From contig JAMWFC010000049.1 of the NCBI GenBank assembly GCA_027475525.1, forward strand, positions 6,308,947-6,372,946: DNA of 64,000 bases, read 5' to 3'. The position numbers and the translations under genes are program-made. The DNA is from Macrolepiota albuminosa. Taxonomy: Eukaryota > Basidiomycota > Agaricomycetes > Agaricales > Agaricaceae. This document shows, piece after piece, positions 54,660 to 64,000 of this stretch (positions are counted from its first letter, which is position 1; every line of letters begins with the position of its first letter). A model generated the notes under the pieces. That model had not been told where the DNA came from and ran no database searches. It saw only the letters and a list, made by a program, of their open reading frames with translations.

Positions 54660-56760
54660 GGTACAATGCTTGTGGTATTGAAGCTAGAAACTGTTTGAAA
54701 TGGGGAAAACAACCTCTGTTTATTAACATCGGCCCCTATATCTGCTGTAAATTAGATACCGGTGTGGTAGTGGGGTGGGCTACCTGATCGATTGGATACA
54801 AAGTCGAAGAAAGGGAAACAAATAGAGTAAGCGTAGAGGTCGATTTGGAAGTGGAAAGATGAGATATGCAGAGTGGTTGTGGAAGGTCGTTAGTAGCGTA
54901 TAACACAGATAAAAGAGGAGTGTAGCAACGTAAGCCTCAATATAGGCCCAGGTAAAGCAAGGATGGTGAAATTGACAAAGCTAAGATACCAGGGGTTGTA
55001 GTGCCGAAACTCGAACAGAGATGCCGATCCGCTGAATGTGCTAATAACAGAGTCAAGACAACCAAAACTGACTTGGAACAGTTAGAGACAGGACCAGAAC
55101 AGACAGATAAAGAGCCGAGACTGAGAAGCAACAAAACTGAGAAGCCGAGAAGAGTCGAGTACACTGCTGTTGACAGCATCAAGCTCTGCTTGACACCGGA
55201 TCAGATGATGTCCAAGCCAGAAATATAACAGCCAGGTGATATGAAACTAGCAGAGATACAATACATATAAAAATGAGCCAAACTCAAAGTCAGAAAATGT
55301 GGGGTGTAAAAAACCTGTCTATTGGTATGTTTTCCTCTCTTTTTATACCTAATCGTACATATACTCCAGATTGATGATCTACTCCGGAAACTGTTATTAT
55401 TGCTGATTCCTTCCCCATTCTGATTTTGATCGCTGGTTGGTCTTGCAATCCTAAAACTTTATTTTTCTTCTTCTCCATTCATACCCTCAATTACCCGATG
55501 TGACCTTTTTGTCTTCTGCTGTAAACCTAACTGACCGTTTTCCTGTTATTTTACTTGTGTCTGCCGTTTTCCTTGTCGAAGCTAATTCTTCCTTTCAACC
55601 TCCCATCCTCTCCAATTCTATCAGCAATTCTTCCCTTTCTACCACACCAGTACAAAGAAATCAAGCTGAACAATGGAAAAAATCTTTTTTTTTAACAATG
55701 ATGAGGTTGCCACAACAAAATCATAATTGAGTCAGAAATGTATCTGATATCTGAGAAAGGAAGGTTATGTCAGTGTAAACAATTGCCTTTCAATGCATAA
55801 CAAATTGTGGGCGTACATGCTTTTTGTTAAAATACTCTGCAACATTAGCATTAAAGCCTAACAACTAATGTGGAATGAATCCTTTGAGACAAGCATTCAA
55901 CAACAGAGCTAGAGCTAGACAGAAAGAATAATAACTTCACAAGATCAAAAATAACACAGAAACTATGACTCACCAGTTGTTCAGGAAATAACGAAACAAT
56001 CAGTTCCAACTGATAATCAGTGTTATCCATTACAAAGGCCCTATGGTCATCGTAGTTTTAGAGGTCAATGGCAGTAAAGTAGAAGCTATCCCCCAACATA
56101 CCAAATAACAAATGTTCGCATGAAAACTGACAAGCCTGACCGCCAAATATGTTGGAGTCCTGAAGGGACACCCCAACCTTGCTTTGTCCCTTTGTGTGCT
56201 TATGGCCAATGTTATGGCCACTGGCCACCTATCATCATTCATCCATTGTTCGAAACATATATTGACCCTTACGCAGTACATATATATATACTACGATACT
56301 CTACATGAACCCTCAGTCTTTTATACACGACTGAGGGTGAGTTGTCACCTACATATTTGCTATGCGTGTCCTGATGATGTACACATAGAATTAAACTAAT
56401 ACATCGTCAGGTACTAAAATATAGTCTTTTATACATGACTGAGGAATTAAACTAACACATCGTCAGGTTAAATAGGACTTAGGTTCTAACAAAATGGAGA
56501 GTGAGTAGAAGAAAGGACAGCAAGAAGTCCTCAGTGTGCTACCATGCACAGCAAGTGGGTTTATTGCTGGCATGGATGTTTCATAAATGGGGAGAGGTCC
56601 GAAATATACTGGCCATACGTGGTACAGGTAGGTCCTTGAACCATGTCGCAAGACAAAAAACAGCAGTCTATAAAAAATAGAGGAAGGTGCCATGCAGCAG
56701 CCCTGCTTAAGCAGAGAGTTAAAAGCAGTGTATCCCACAGAGCTGCCATAACCTCGATGC
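54660..56760. other. Intergenic region with a hairpin and direct repeats
   Basis: No supported gene. At 56309-56338 ACCCTCAGTC and GACTGAGGGT form a perfect 10-bp stem around TTTTATACAC. The segment CAGTCTTTTATACACGACTG recurs in part at about 56424 (GTCTTTTATACATGACTGAG). ATTAAACTAATACATCGTC is likewise repeated (about 56390 and 56446, one mismatch). Upstream of the F-box start should be its promoter. Confidence 0.5.
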
Positions 56761-57085
56761 AATGTCCCCCCTGAAGGCTTAGGAAATGCTTTCACCCTGA
56801 GATAGCATGGTTGGCTACTCGGTAAGTCTTACCAACCACGTCTACATTGAATTATACCCAACAAGGTCTGATAATGTCTGTTAATGGCTCAAGCCTCCCC
56901 ATTTCTGGAGGGCTAGGAGAGCCTGCCACCACTCATGCCCAAACCACCAGACATGGGGAGTATGGAGGCGGATCACCAAATACCCCCAATACAGTGCCTA
57001 GAAATTGCTGGGCACAAAACCCTGATTCAAGCCTGATAAACGCTACCCTGAATAGATCATCACCCAAACGCACAAAAGCAGTGCT

Positions 57086-57905
57086 ACACATAGGATTGCT
57101 GAACATACAAGGTTTCAGAACAGCTGGAATGTCAAAGAATGAAAGCAAATGGAATCACATAAATCAAGTAATTAGAGACAAGAAAATAGGAGTGCTATCT
57201 GTACAAGAAGCTCACTTGACAGATGAAAGAAAAGAAGGAATTGAATGACTGTTTGGGAAGAGAATGAAGATATTCCACTCTCCTGACCCTGAAAACCCAT
57301 CAGGAAAGGGAGGCATAGCAGTAGTACTAAATTGGAACCTCATAAATGTACAAGGCTCAAAGATAAGTGTGATCATTCCAGGCAGAGCAATTCTAGTCAC
57401 ATTAAACTGGCACAAAAGCAAGGTTCTAAACCTCTTAGCCATCTATGAACCAAACATAACTGAGAGCAATGGGGAAGAAAATAGGGAATTTTGGACTACC
57501 CTAAGGAGTTTTTTCCTGACAAACCCAAGGACCAAAGTTGACATCATGGCAGGAGATTTCAACATGGTAGAGGATGTCCAGGATAGAGCACCATCAAGAG
57601 AAGACCCTGTGGAGGCAACAGAAGCATTAGACAACCTGAAACAAACCCTATATCTGAGGAATTCCTGGAGGGATGCCTTCCCAACAAAAAGGTTGTTTAC
57701 TTATATACAAGATGTGACAGCATCCATGTCAAGAATTGACCGAATCTACATGACTGACACAATAACCATCTCAATAAAAAACTGGTCAATATTACCAACA
57801 AGCATATCAGGCATGGATAATCAGCTCATGACAGTACAAATATCTCACACAGATGCACCTGCCATGGGAAAGGGCAGATGGACCCTTAAGGGACACATAA
57901 TATGA
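57086..57905 (+). pseudogene. LINE endonuclease domain
   Basis: Exonuclease-endonuclease-phosphatase fold motifs: LLNIQGFRTAGMS, VLSVQEAHLTDER, a TGA near 57246, then VDIMAGDFNMVEDVQDRAP (about 57538) and SRIDRIYM (about 57731). The final active-site motif, normally SDHxxV, reads SGMDNQLMTV, so the catalytic His is replaced by Asn. This nicks the target DNA in active elements. Confidence 0.8.
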
Positions 57906-57926
57906 GATGAAAAATTTAGAAAATAT

Positions 57927-59537
57927 GTGGTAGAAGAAGGGTCAACAGCAATAAATGAAATTGAGAGAATTGGTGTAGGTCGAACAGAAGCTATGAACCC
58001 CCAAACAATATACATAAAGTGGAAAAAAGATATTCTCACCTTTGCAATAAACAGAGAAAAAACCTTAGTCCCTAAGTTCCTTGCTGAAACAAAAGCCACC
58101 AAGCAAGAGTTGAACACATACCTAAAAGGGACCAATCTAGATGAGAAAGAGAAAAGGAAACAAGTAAAGGACCTTACAAAAAAGTTGGAGTCTCTAGAAA
58201 GAAAGTACCACATGGAAAAGCACAAGAGGATTGCAATAAAAAATAGGCTAAAAGGCAAAACAATGTGTAAATACTGGATGACATCAAGCAAGCAGGTACA
58301 ACCCCATGACATGATCTATGCACTGAAGAAGAATAATCAGGGGCAAAATGAACCAGAATATGAAAATAACTCAGTGAAAATGGCAGAGATCACTAGGAAC
58401 TATCATAACAACCTACAATATAGGCATAGAAATATTTCAAACTATACAAGGGAGGAGAAAACCCAAGACGTTCTAAGCAAAATCTTGCCAAAGGTGTCTG
58501 AACACCAAAGTGAAGAACTGATTAAAATAATGGAACCAAAGGAGCTATTAACAGCACTAAAACTATCAAATAACAGTTCAGCACCAGGATCAGATGGAAT
58601 CCTCTACGAGTTCTAGAAGTCTTTCAACAACTAGTTCATTGATGATTCCAAACAAAACCAAAGTAGAGGTACGCAAAAGCCTATGTGCAACATCATGGAG
58701 CTATTAAGATTGTTATATGAAGATATCCAAACCTTTGGAGTAATAAATGGGTTGCCCTTTGCTGAAAGATAGATGTGCCCACTATATAAAAAGAATGAGC
58801 AAACAGATATTGCAAACTATAGACCAATAACATGCCTGAATACAGACTACAAAATCTTCACCAAGGCTCTAACCACCAGACTGTCATTTGTCATCAAAGA
58901 TTTAATTTACCCAAGCCAGGCAGGGTTCATACCAGAATGGAGCATCACAGATCAGACCAAGCTAATAAGAATGATGATTCAATATGCCAAGGCAGTGGAA
59001 CAAAATAGACTCATAGTTGCCTTCGACCAGGAAAAGGCATACGACAGAATAGAGCACGACTACTTATAGAGAACCCTTGAGGTTTTCAAAATTCTGCAAG
59101 GCTTTATCAACATAGTAAAAGCCCTATATGCAAATGCAGAAACTAAAATCATGATAAACGGGATACTAAGCATGCTGTGGAAGGTGGTAAGAGGAGTGAG
59201 GCAAGGAGATCCACTATCATGCTTACTCTTTGATTTGGCCATTGAACCTCTGGTGGCCTCACTCAGAGAATCTGATCTGAAAGGTTACAAAATTCCTGGC
59301 TGTGCAGAAAAATTAATTGCAAATCTATTTGTGGACAACACTTCAACTTTTCTATTCAAGGATGACAACCTTGAATACCTAAACCAAATCCTTGATACCT
59401 GGTGTATTGCTTCCAGGGCAAATTTCAATGTGGACAAAACTGAGATAATTCCTATTGGGATGCCAGAATACAGAGGCTTAGTCCTGAGCGAGAGAGCAAC
59501 CAGACAGAGTGGCCCAGTAATTCCAACAAACATCTGA
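57927..59537 (+). pseudogene. LINE reverse transcriptase domain
   Basis: RT motifs in order: ALKLSNNSSAPGSDGILYEF then TAG (58614); LYKKNEQTDIANYRPITCLN (about 58779); LSFVIKDLIYPSQAGFIPEW; IVAFDQEKAYDRIEHDYL then TAG (59067); VVRGVRQGDPLSCLLFDLAI (about 59190); and LIANLFVDNTSTFLF, in which the catalytic FADD box has become FVDN. At least five stops lie in the domain, so it is non-functional. Confidence 0.85.
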
Positions 59538-59793
59538 ATAGCAGGAGAGGGCATCCTGATATGAATCCTAGGGGCCTGGTTTGGAAATAAGGTAGACTTG
59601 AATGCACCCATGGGCAAATGTTCTGGAAAAGATTGATAAGAACCTAGCAAACTAGAACAAGAGCAACCCCACCATGGAGGGAAAGCGCCTGATAGCCCAG
59701 ATGGTAGTGGCAGGAATGTCACAGTATCTGGCACAAGTACAGGGAATGTTCCTGCAAATAGAGTAACTACTGTCTAGAAGGGTAATAAGGTTC

Positions 59794-61552
59794 ATGTGGA
59801 GGGGCAAGAGCTCACTAGTAAATGAGAATACGATGTTTGAACCCTTTGAAAAGGAGGGCCAAGGACTGATAGATATAAAGTCAAGGAACAAGGCAATAAA
59901 CATTATGTGGTTAAAATCCTACCTTACATTTGGAAAAGACCGCCCACTGTGGGCCCAGATAGCAGATGCTCTGATGGCAGTGAGGGCAACAAAAGCAGAA
60001 GAGAAGGTAGACAACAGAATCAAAGTCTTGCCCTTCCTTCAGACCTGGAGAACAAGGCTTTCACCCCAAAAGGAAATAAGCTTAGACATCACAAATCTAT
60101 TCAAAACAGCCACTGAATTCAAAGTACGGGCAGAAGGACTTGCGTTTAGCAGGACAATCCTTAGGGAGATGCCTATTTGGTACCACCTGGCCACTGACAA
60201 GAAGATAAGGAAGCTGAATCATGGCAAAGTAGCAGAGTGCCTGAAAAGCAACCATAAGACATTCCTGGTGGGTGAGATGGAAGAACTGGCAGACAGAATA
60301 AAATGCACTAGCCACCTTGAGTCAGATGAATGCAAATGTACAGACTGCATAGAGCTAGAAAACCTATACGGGTGCCAATATCCAAATGTGTGTGTGACGA
60401 GAGCCAAGGAAATGCTGAGACCTCTCTCAGAGAAATGGGACCCAAGAGCAATGCAACTGGACAACAGGCCAAACAATGAAGATCCAGGAAGAAATAACAC
60501 TAGCCACAGTGACATTATGTTCAACACAAAGCTGGCAACTGTGGACACATTATCAGACATCTTTAGGGTATTCACAACAGGACTCACAAATAACAACTTA
60601 TATTTCCTGACACCCTGTGTTGAAGGGCAAGAGCCCCTAAGGGCTACTGTAAAGTGCAGGTACAGCCTGAGAAAAATGTCTGACTCCACTCAAATTGGGG
60701 CTGGAGTGGCATTTAGTGAAAGGGTAGACATAAACATAGGCAGAAAATGGCCATCAACCTCACCTGACAGAAGTGGTGGAAACCTCCTAGCCATAATCTT
60801 AGCATCTCTGCAGGTGGGTACAAGACGCCCCCTAAAAATCTACACCAGATCCCATGATGATATAGCTGCCCTAACTGTAGATATGCAGAAGAATAAGGAT
60901 AGAGGCTATTTGGGTGCAAAGAATGCAGGCCTTTTGAGGATGACTGTAGGGCGCTTAAGGATGCACGCAGCTCCCATAACCTTTGAGGAACTAAAGGATT
61001 TCCCACACACCAAAGAAGAAAAAGAAGCAAGCACCCTAGCAAGATCCACACTAAATGAGAAGGAGTTAATGACCCTCCCCCCCATACCCACAGAGCTGCA
61101 CCTTACCAGGGTGAAGATATCAAAAATAACAATAACTCAAGCAATTGCATATAAGACTATAAAACTCAACACATCTACTCCGACAAGGGCTAGGACAAAA
61201 AAGATGATTGAGGACGTAAAGAGTGCAGTGGCTAGAAGCCACAGTGGTCAGCCAGATGAGAAGCAAATCTGGAAAAGCATTTGAGATGATGACCTAGCAA
61301 GACCAACCAGGGTTTTCATTTGGAAATGTATGCACAATGCTTACAAGATGGAGTCATACTGGGATAAGCCAACAATGAAACCGACCCCAAAGGAAAGAGT
61401 GATATGTAAACACGATGGAGAAATAGACTCCCTGAATCACATAATTCCAGAGTGTACCAGCATAGAGCAAGGGCAGTATGGGAAAGTGTACGTAGCATAT
61501 AGAGAAACAGGACCAGAAAGATCCTGCCCAGACAAGATATTCCCACCATACT
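59794..61552 (+). pseudogene. LINE C-terminal part with RNase H and zinc region
   Basis: 496-codon open segment (59794-61284) followed, after a TGA, by a 74-codon segment. RNase H-like core: SDSTQIGAGVAFSERVDINI (about 60685), NLLAIILASLQV (catalytic Glu of family ...AELxAIxxAL not conserved) and LKIYTRSHDDIAALT. The tail has IWKCMHNAYKMESYWD and CKHDGEIDSLNHIIPEC, a Cys/His pattern seen at the end of Tad/I-type polyproteins. A last short frame (61626-61934, IIEAAHFIWAIRCDRMI) completes it. Confidence 0.75.
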
Positions 61553-62020
61553 GAGCAGCCTACTGACAAAAGTCAAAGATGAAAATGGAAAGTTGTCACC
61601 AGGGCTAACTTGACTGCATAAAATCATGATAATTGAAGCAGCCCACTTTATCTGGGCGATACGGTGCGACAGGATGATCAATAACAATGGAGCCCAGTAC
61701 ACACCACTGGAAGTGATAAATAAGTGGAATAAAGTCCTCAGGAATAGGGGTGAACTGGATGTCAAACTGGCAAAGATAAGGCTGAGCAGAAAGTCAATTC
61801 CCCAGCCATTAGTCGTAGAGACCTGGAGAGACACAGGAATAGTTGACCTGACTGAAATATTGAACCCAGAAGGCACACTACAAGGCAGGGTTTTAGTGGG
61901 TAATAGGCCTGACTTGAGAAACGGAATCGGATAGTAAAGTTATGCATGGGCCTGTAGTCCCACACACGTGCATAAATGCATTTCCTTGCAGAGAAAACAT
62001 AATAAAGCTACCCCTTTGGA

Positions 62021-62125
62021 AGTGGAACCTGGTTTTGATTCCAGGTGTGTAGCCCAGCAGGCACGAGAGCCTCGCCTAGGGCACCGGCTTCAGTGCCATC
62101 ACAAACGCTACTCCAAAAAAAAAAA
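62021..62125 (+). repeat. Structured 3' tail of the LINE
   Basis: ACCTGG (62027-62032) pairs with CCAGGT (62041-62046) around an 8-nt loop; GGCAC (62080-62084) pairs with GTGCC (62093-62097) around another 8-nt loop; AGGC and GCCT form a short stem between them (about 62060-62072). The poly-A follows at 62115. Such tails are recognised by LINE reverse transcriptases in some families. Confidence 0.45.
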
Positions 62126-62270
62126 CTGATGATCAGTGGTTTTTCATGATCCTGAGCATAGTCACCATCCACCAGCATTTTAGCTATGGACGGCTAGACG
62201 TCCCTCGTTTTTCGCAAGGGTGACATGTTTAATCTTGAGGATGCAGGTTCATGGCTCCTTTGGCCTTTTC

Positions 62271-62991
62271 TGTCAGGTTCTGCTGAGTCAGAGGCTTTCC
62301 GGGAAAGCAACGCCCTTACAATGCAGACTTGATCTACGGATACTCGGGTGTCTGGAACTCCAGAGCTAGGACTCCGGGGTTCAAGACGTGGACAGGGGTA
62401 ACCCCGGGAGAGGGAACTTGGTCTGGGGGTTTTGAGTTTCGGGTAGCTGAAGGTAGGGTGGGGGTCGAGTTGTGAACTAGGGGTTCTAAGACGAGACCGG
62501 GTCAACAAATTAAAAGTTGCGAAGTGCGTACCAAACTTAGAGCACGTGGTTATTCAAGCGTGCCAGTCAAAGTGTGCCAGTCAGTGCATACCAGTCAAGC
62601 AGAGGGCACGCAACAATTCAAGTAATCCAAGTTAATGTAATATCAAGACTAGCGAATACAACGGGGAACTACGCTATAAATACTACGGGACCGGGTCTCG
62701 GGGTTCCGTGTCTGGGATGGGTTCCAGGAGTCATTGAGTAGCGGGCAGGGACTGTATACTTGGATTGCGTGTGTGGGGCATGCGATCAATTGGTGCAGAG
62801 GGAGCTGTGATGCGTGATGCGTGATGGCCAGAAGCGAGTCGCGTGATCCAATTGTTGATCGGGGCTGGTGGCGGCTGATGGCGGTGTCGGTAGTCGTGAT
62901 GGCGGGGCGTGTCCTGTGGGGTCAGAAGGAGGGTTCCGGATGGTGTTCCGGAGGTGTCCTGGGGTGGATCCAGAGGGGAGAGGTCATGACA
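62271..62991 (-). mobile_element. LTR of gypsy-type element A2
   Basis: 721 bp from TGTCA to TGACA, homologous to 28327-29052. It is followed on the right by TCACCTCCCCCTC, the complement of a polypurine tract, so this is the 3' LTR of a minus-sense element that continues beyond the window. In sense a TATTTATAG box lies near 62680. Confidence 0.88.
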
Positions 62992-63001
62992 TCACCTCCC
63001 C

Positions 63002-63013
63002 CTCAGCGCTGAG
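63002..63013. promoter_or_regulatory. Palindrome CTCAGCGCTGAG beside LTR A2
   Basis: Perfect 12-bp palindrome 10 bp inside the LTR. Element A1 has CTCAGCACTGAG (29063-29074) at the same place. Analogous in position to the inverted repeats of elements B and C. Confidence 0.4.
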
Positions 63014-63119
63014 ACCCTCCAAGGTGCACGTAGCTGGTGGTTTGGACCGGGGTCCAATCGTGGGATCCAGCACCTGACTTGCCACATATTGAAAAAAAAT
63101 TTTACCATCAAACTCAACC

Positions 63120-64000
63120 ATGTTGCGTATGCCGACGCATTTCCCGATGCCCCTGCAAACTAACAAGGTCGCGCCCCTCATGGCCTGGGAAGCCCGGGAT
63201 GCATGGTACCGAGCCCGCCTGGACTGGAAGCACGTGGTGGCACTTGCGCAACAACGTGAGTGCTTCCGGTGCCGCTCGCTTGTCGTTACTGACCTTCCTT
63301 TTTCAGAACAACACAATATTACTGCCCCGAAGGCAGGTCCCAGCCGGCTCCCGGAGCCTGTTCCTGATGCAGGTCCCAGTGCTCCTCCGGAGTCCTGTTT
63401 GAGTCGTTCTGCGCCCACCTTTGCGCGGATGACTGTTCGCCCTCCCCATCCGCACCCCCCTCCCTGCCCTAGGCTGCCTGCCCCCCGCTTCCGTCATTCC
63501 GGGATGGTGATAGGGACCATCTTAGAGGTCCCAGAAGATCAACGCATTGCGTGGGTGGCCGTGACACAGGAGTTGTTTGGGGAGGCCCTGGAGAGGCTCT
63601 GGGGTCTACCTGCCCATGCCTGGTGCGTGAGCAACGGACCGGTGAGTGGTCTCCTACCTCTGGTCTTCCTTGCTGACTTTGGTGTAGTGCTTGCACTGCG
63701 CCCAACGAGTGGTCTCAGGCCCCTTGTCCTGTCGGGATATGTCCGTCTGCGAGGCCTGCCATCTCAACCATGAGCGGTGCTCCGTGTCAGCACTGTGGGT
63801 CAGGGGGCCGGGGTGCCATTTGGATGGGGGGCTGGGGCTGGCCCGTGGTCCTGATCACACGTCGGGCGACCCAGGCCAGGACCGGTGGTCACGAGGGTTG
63901 TGGGGGGCGCTCCGACAAGGGGAAGAGGCGGGCATCGCCTAGCCCCTCCAAGAGGGCATGTTTGCCCTCTGGGACTCCGCCCCTGGTTTCCCCCCCACGC
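63120..64000 (+). CDS. Element A2 antisense gene: Zn2Cys6-like protein, runs off the window
   Basis: ATG at 63120, 129 bp inside the LTR, opposite to the element's sense strand. Exon 1 63120-63255 (MLRMPTHFPMPLQTNKV, APLMAWEARDAWY), intron 63256-63306, exon 2 63307-63641 (proline-rich, then GMVIGTILEVPEDQRIAWV and AHAWCVSNGP), intron 63642-63687, exon 3 from 63688. Exon 3 begins with the first Cys codon of CLHCAQRVVSGPLSC, RDMSVCEACHLNHERC: CX2CX10CX5CX2CX6C. The last half, CX2CX6C, matches Zn(II)2Cys6 proteins. No frame damage is visible to about 63942. Compare the A1 copy at 29180/40612 and the element B gene. Likely nucleic-acid binding by inference from the cluster. Confidence 0.7.

Larger units (their letters stand above)
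56847..62125 (+). mobile_element. Non-LTR retrotransposon (Tad-like LINE), degenerate
   Basis: Plus-strand series: apurinic-type endonuclease, RT, RNase H and a C-terminal zinc region, ending with an 11-base A-run (62115-62125). Many in-frame stops (TGA, TAG, TAA) divide it. The 5' limit is uncertain, possibly near 56770; I found no convincing target duplication. Domain order (endonuclease, RT, RNase H) fits the I/Tad group of fungal LINEs. Confidence 0.88.

Overview
The window is nuclear DNA of a filamentous basidiomycete, most likely an Agaricomycete. The evidence is short introns of 42-60 nt, agaric-type F-box genes, a KDZ transposase, a basidiomycete-style copia gag, and a histone H2A.Z gene split by two short introns. 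I cannot name the species. About two thirds of the window is transposon sequence, much of it nested or broken.

Layout. 1-1.9 kb: a CACTA/Tnp2-like transposase on the minus strand, interrupted by a solo LTR with a perfect 5-bp target duplication. 1.9-8.3 kb is the host-like island: an F-box-family gene with no visible 5' exon, an alpha/beta hydrolase (HSL type) with a frameshift, a small proline-rich gene and an H2A.Z gene with three MCB boxes upstream. 9-20.1 kb: two inverted C2H2 zinc-finger paralogues, both damaged, flank a degenerate Ty1/copia element. 20.1-22.3 kb: two weak hypothetical genes. 22.9-26.0 kb: a decayed KDZ transposase. 27.4-28.3 kb: a gene with an RNase H1 N-terminal-like domain, interrupted by an LTR.

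28.3-42.5 kb is a nested structure. A Ty3/gypsy-type family (A) begins with an LTR, and a second complete but dead Ty3/gypsy element (B, 29.3-40.6 kb) has inserted into its first coding exon. 42.6-54.7 kb is an F-box gene split by a third, very young Ty3/gypsy element (C, 43.5-54.3 kb) whose two 848-bp LTRs look identical. 56.8-62.1 kb is a Tad-like LINE with endonuclease, RT and RNase H, full of stops. 62.3-64.0 kb is a second copy of family A running off the edge.

The most unusual feature is shared by A, B and C. Each carries an intron-containing protein gene on the strand opposite to gag-pol, starting 128-214 bp inside the 3' LTR. The A and B proteins both contain a six-cysteine cluster close to the fungal Zn(II)2Cys6 pattern, and in both the first cysteine codon is the first codon of an exon. 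That conserved intron position argues for common descent of an antisense, possibly DNA-binding, accessory gene. Element C also shows two textbook -1 slippery heptamers (gag-pro and pro-pol) and a 77-bp tandem duplication that breaks its protease frame. In element B every in-frame stop of gag-pol is TGA, as expected from CGA-to-TGA mutation.
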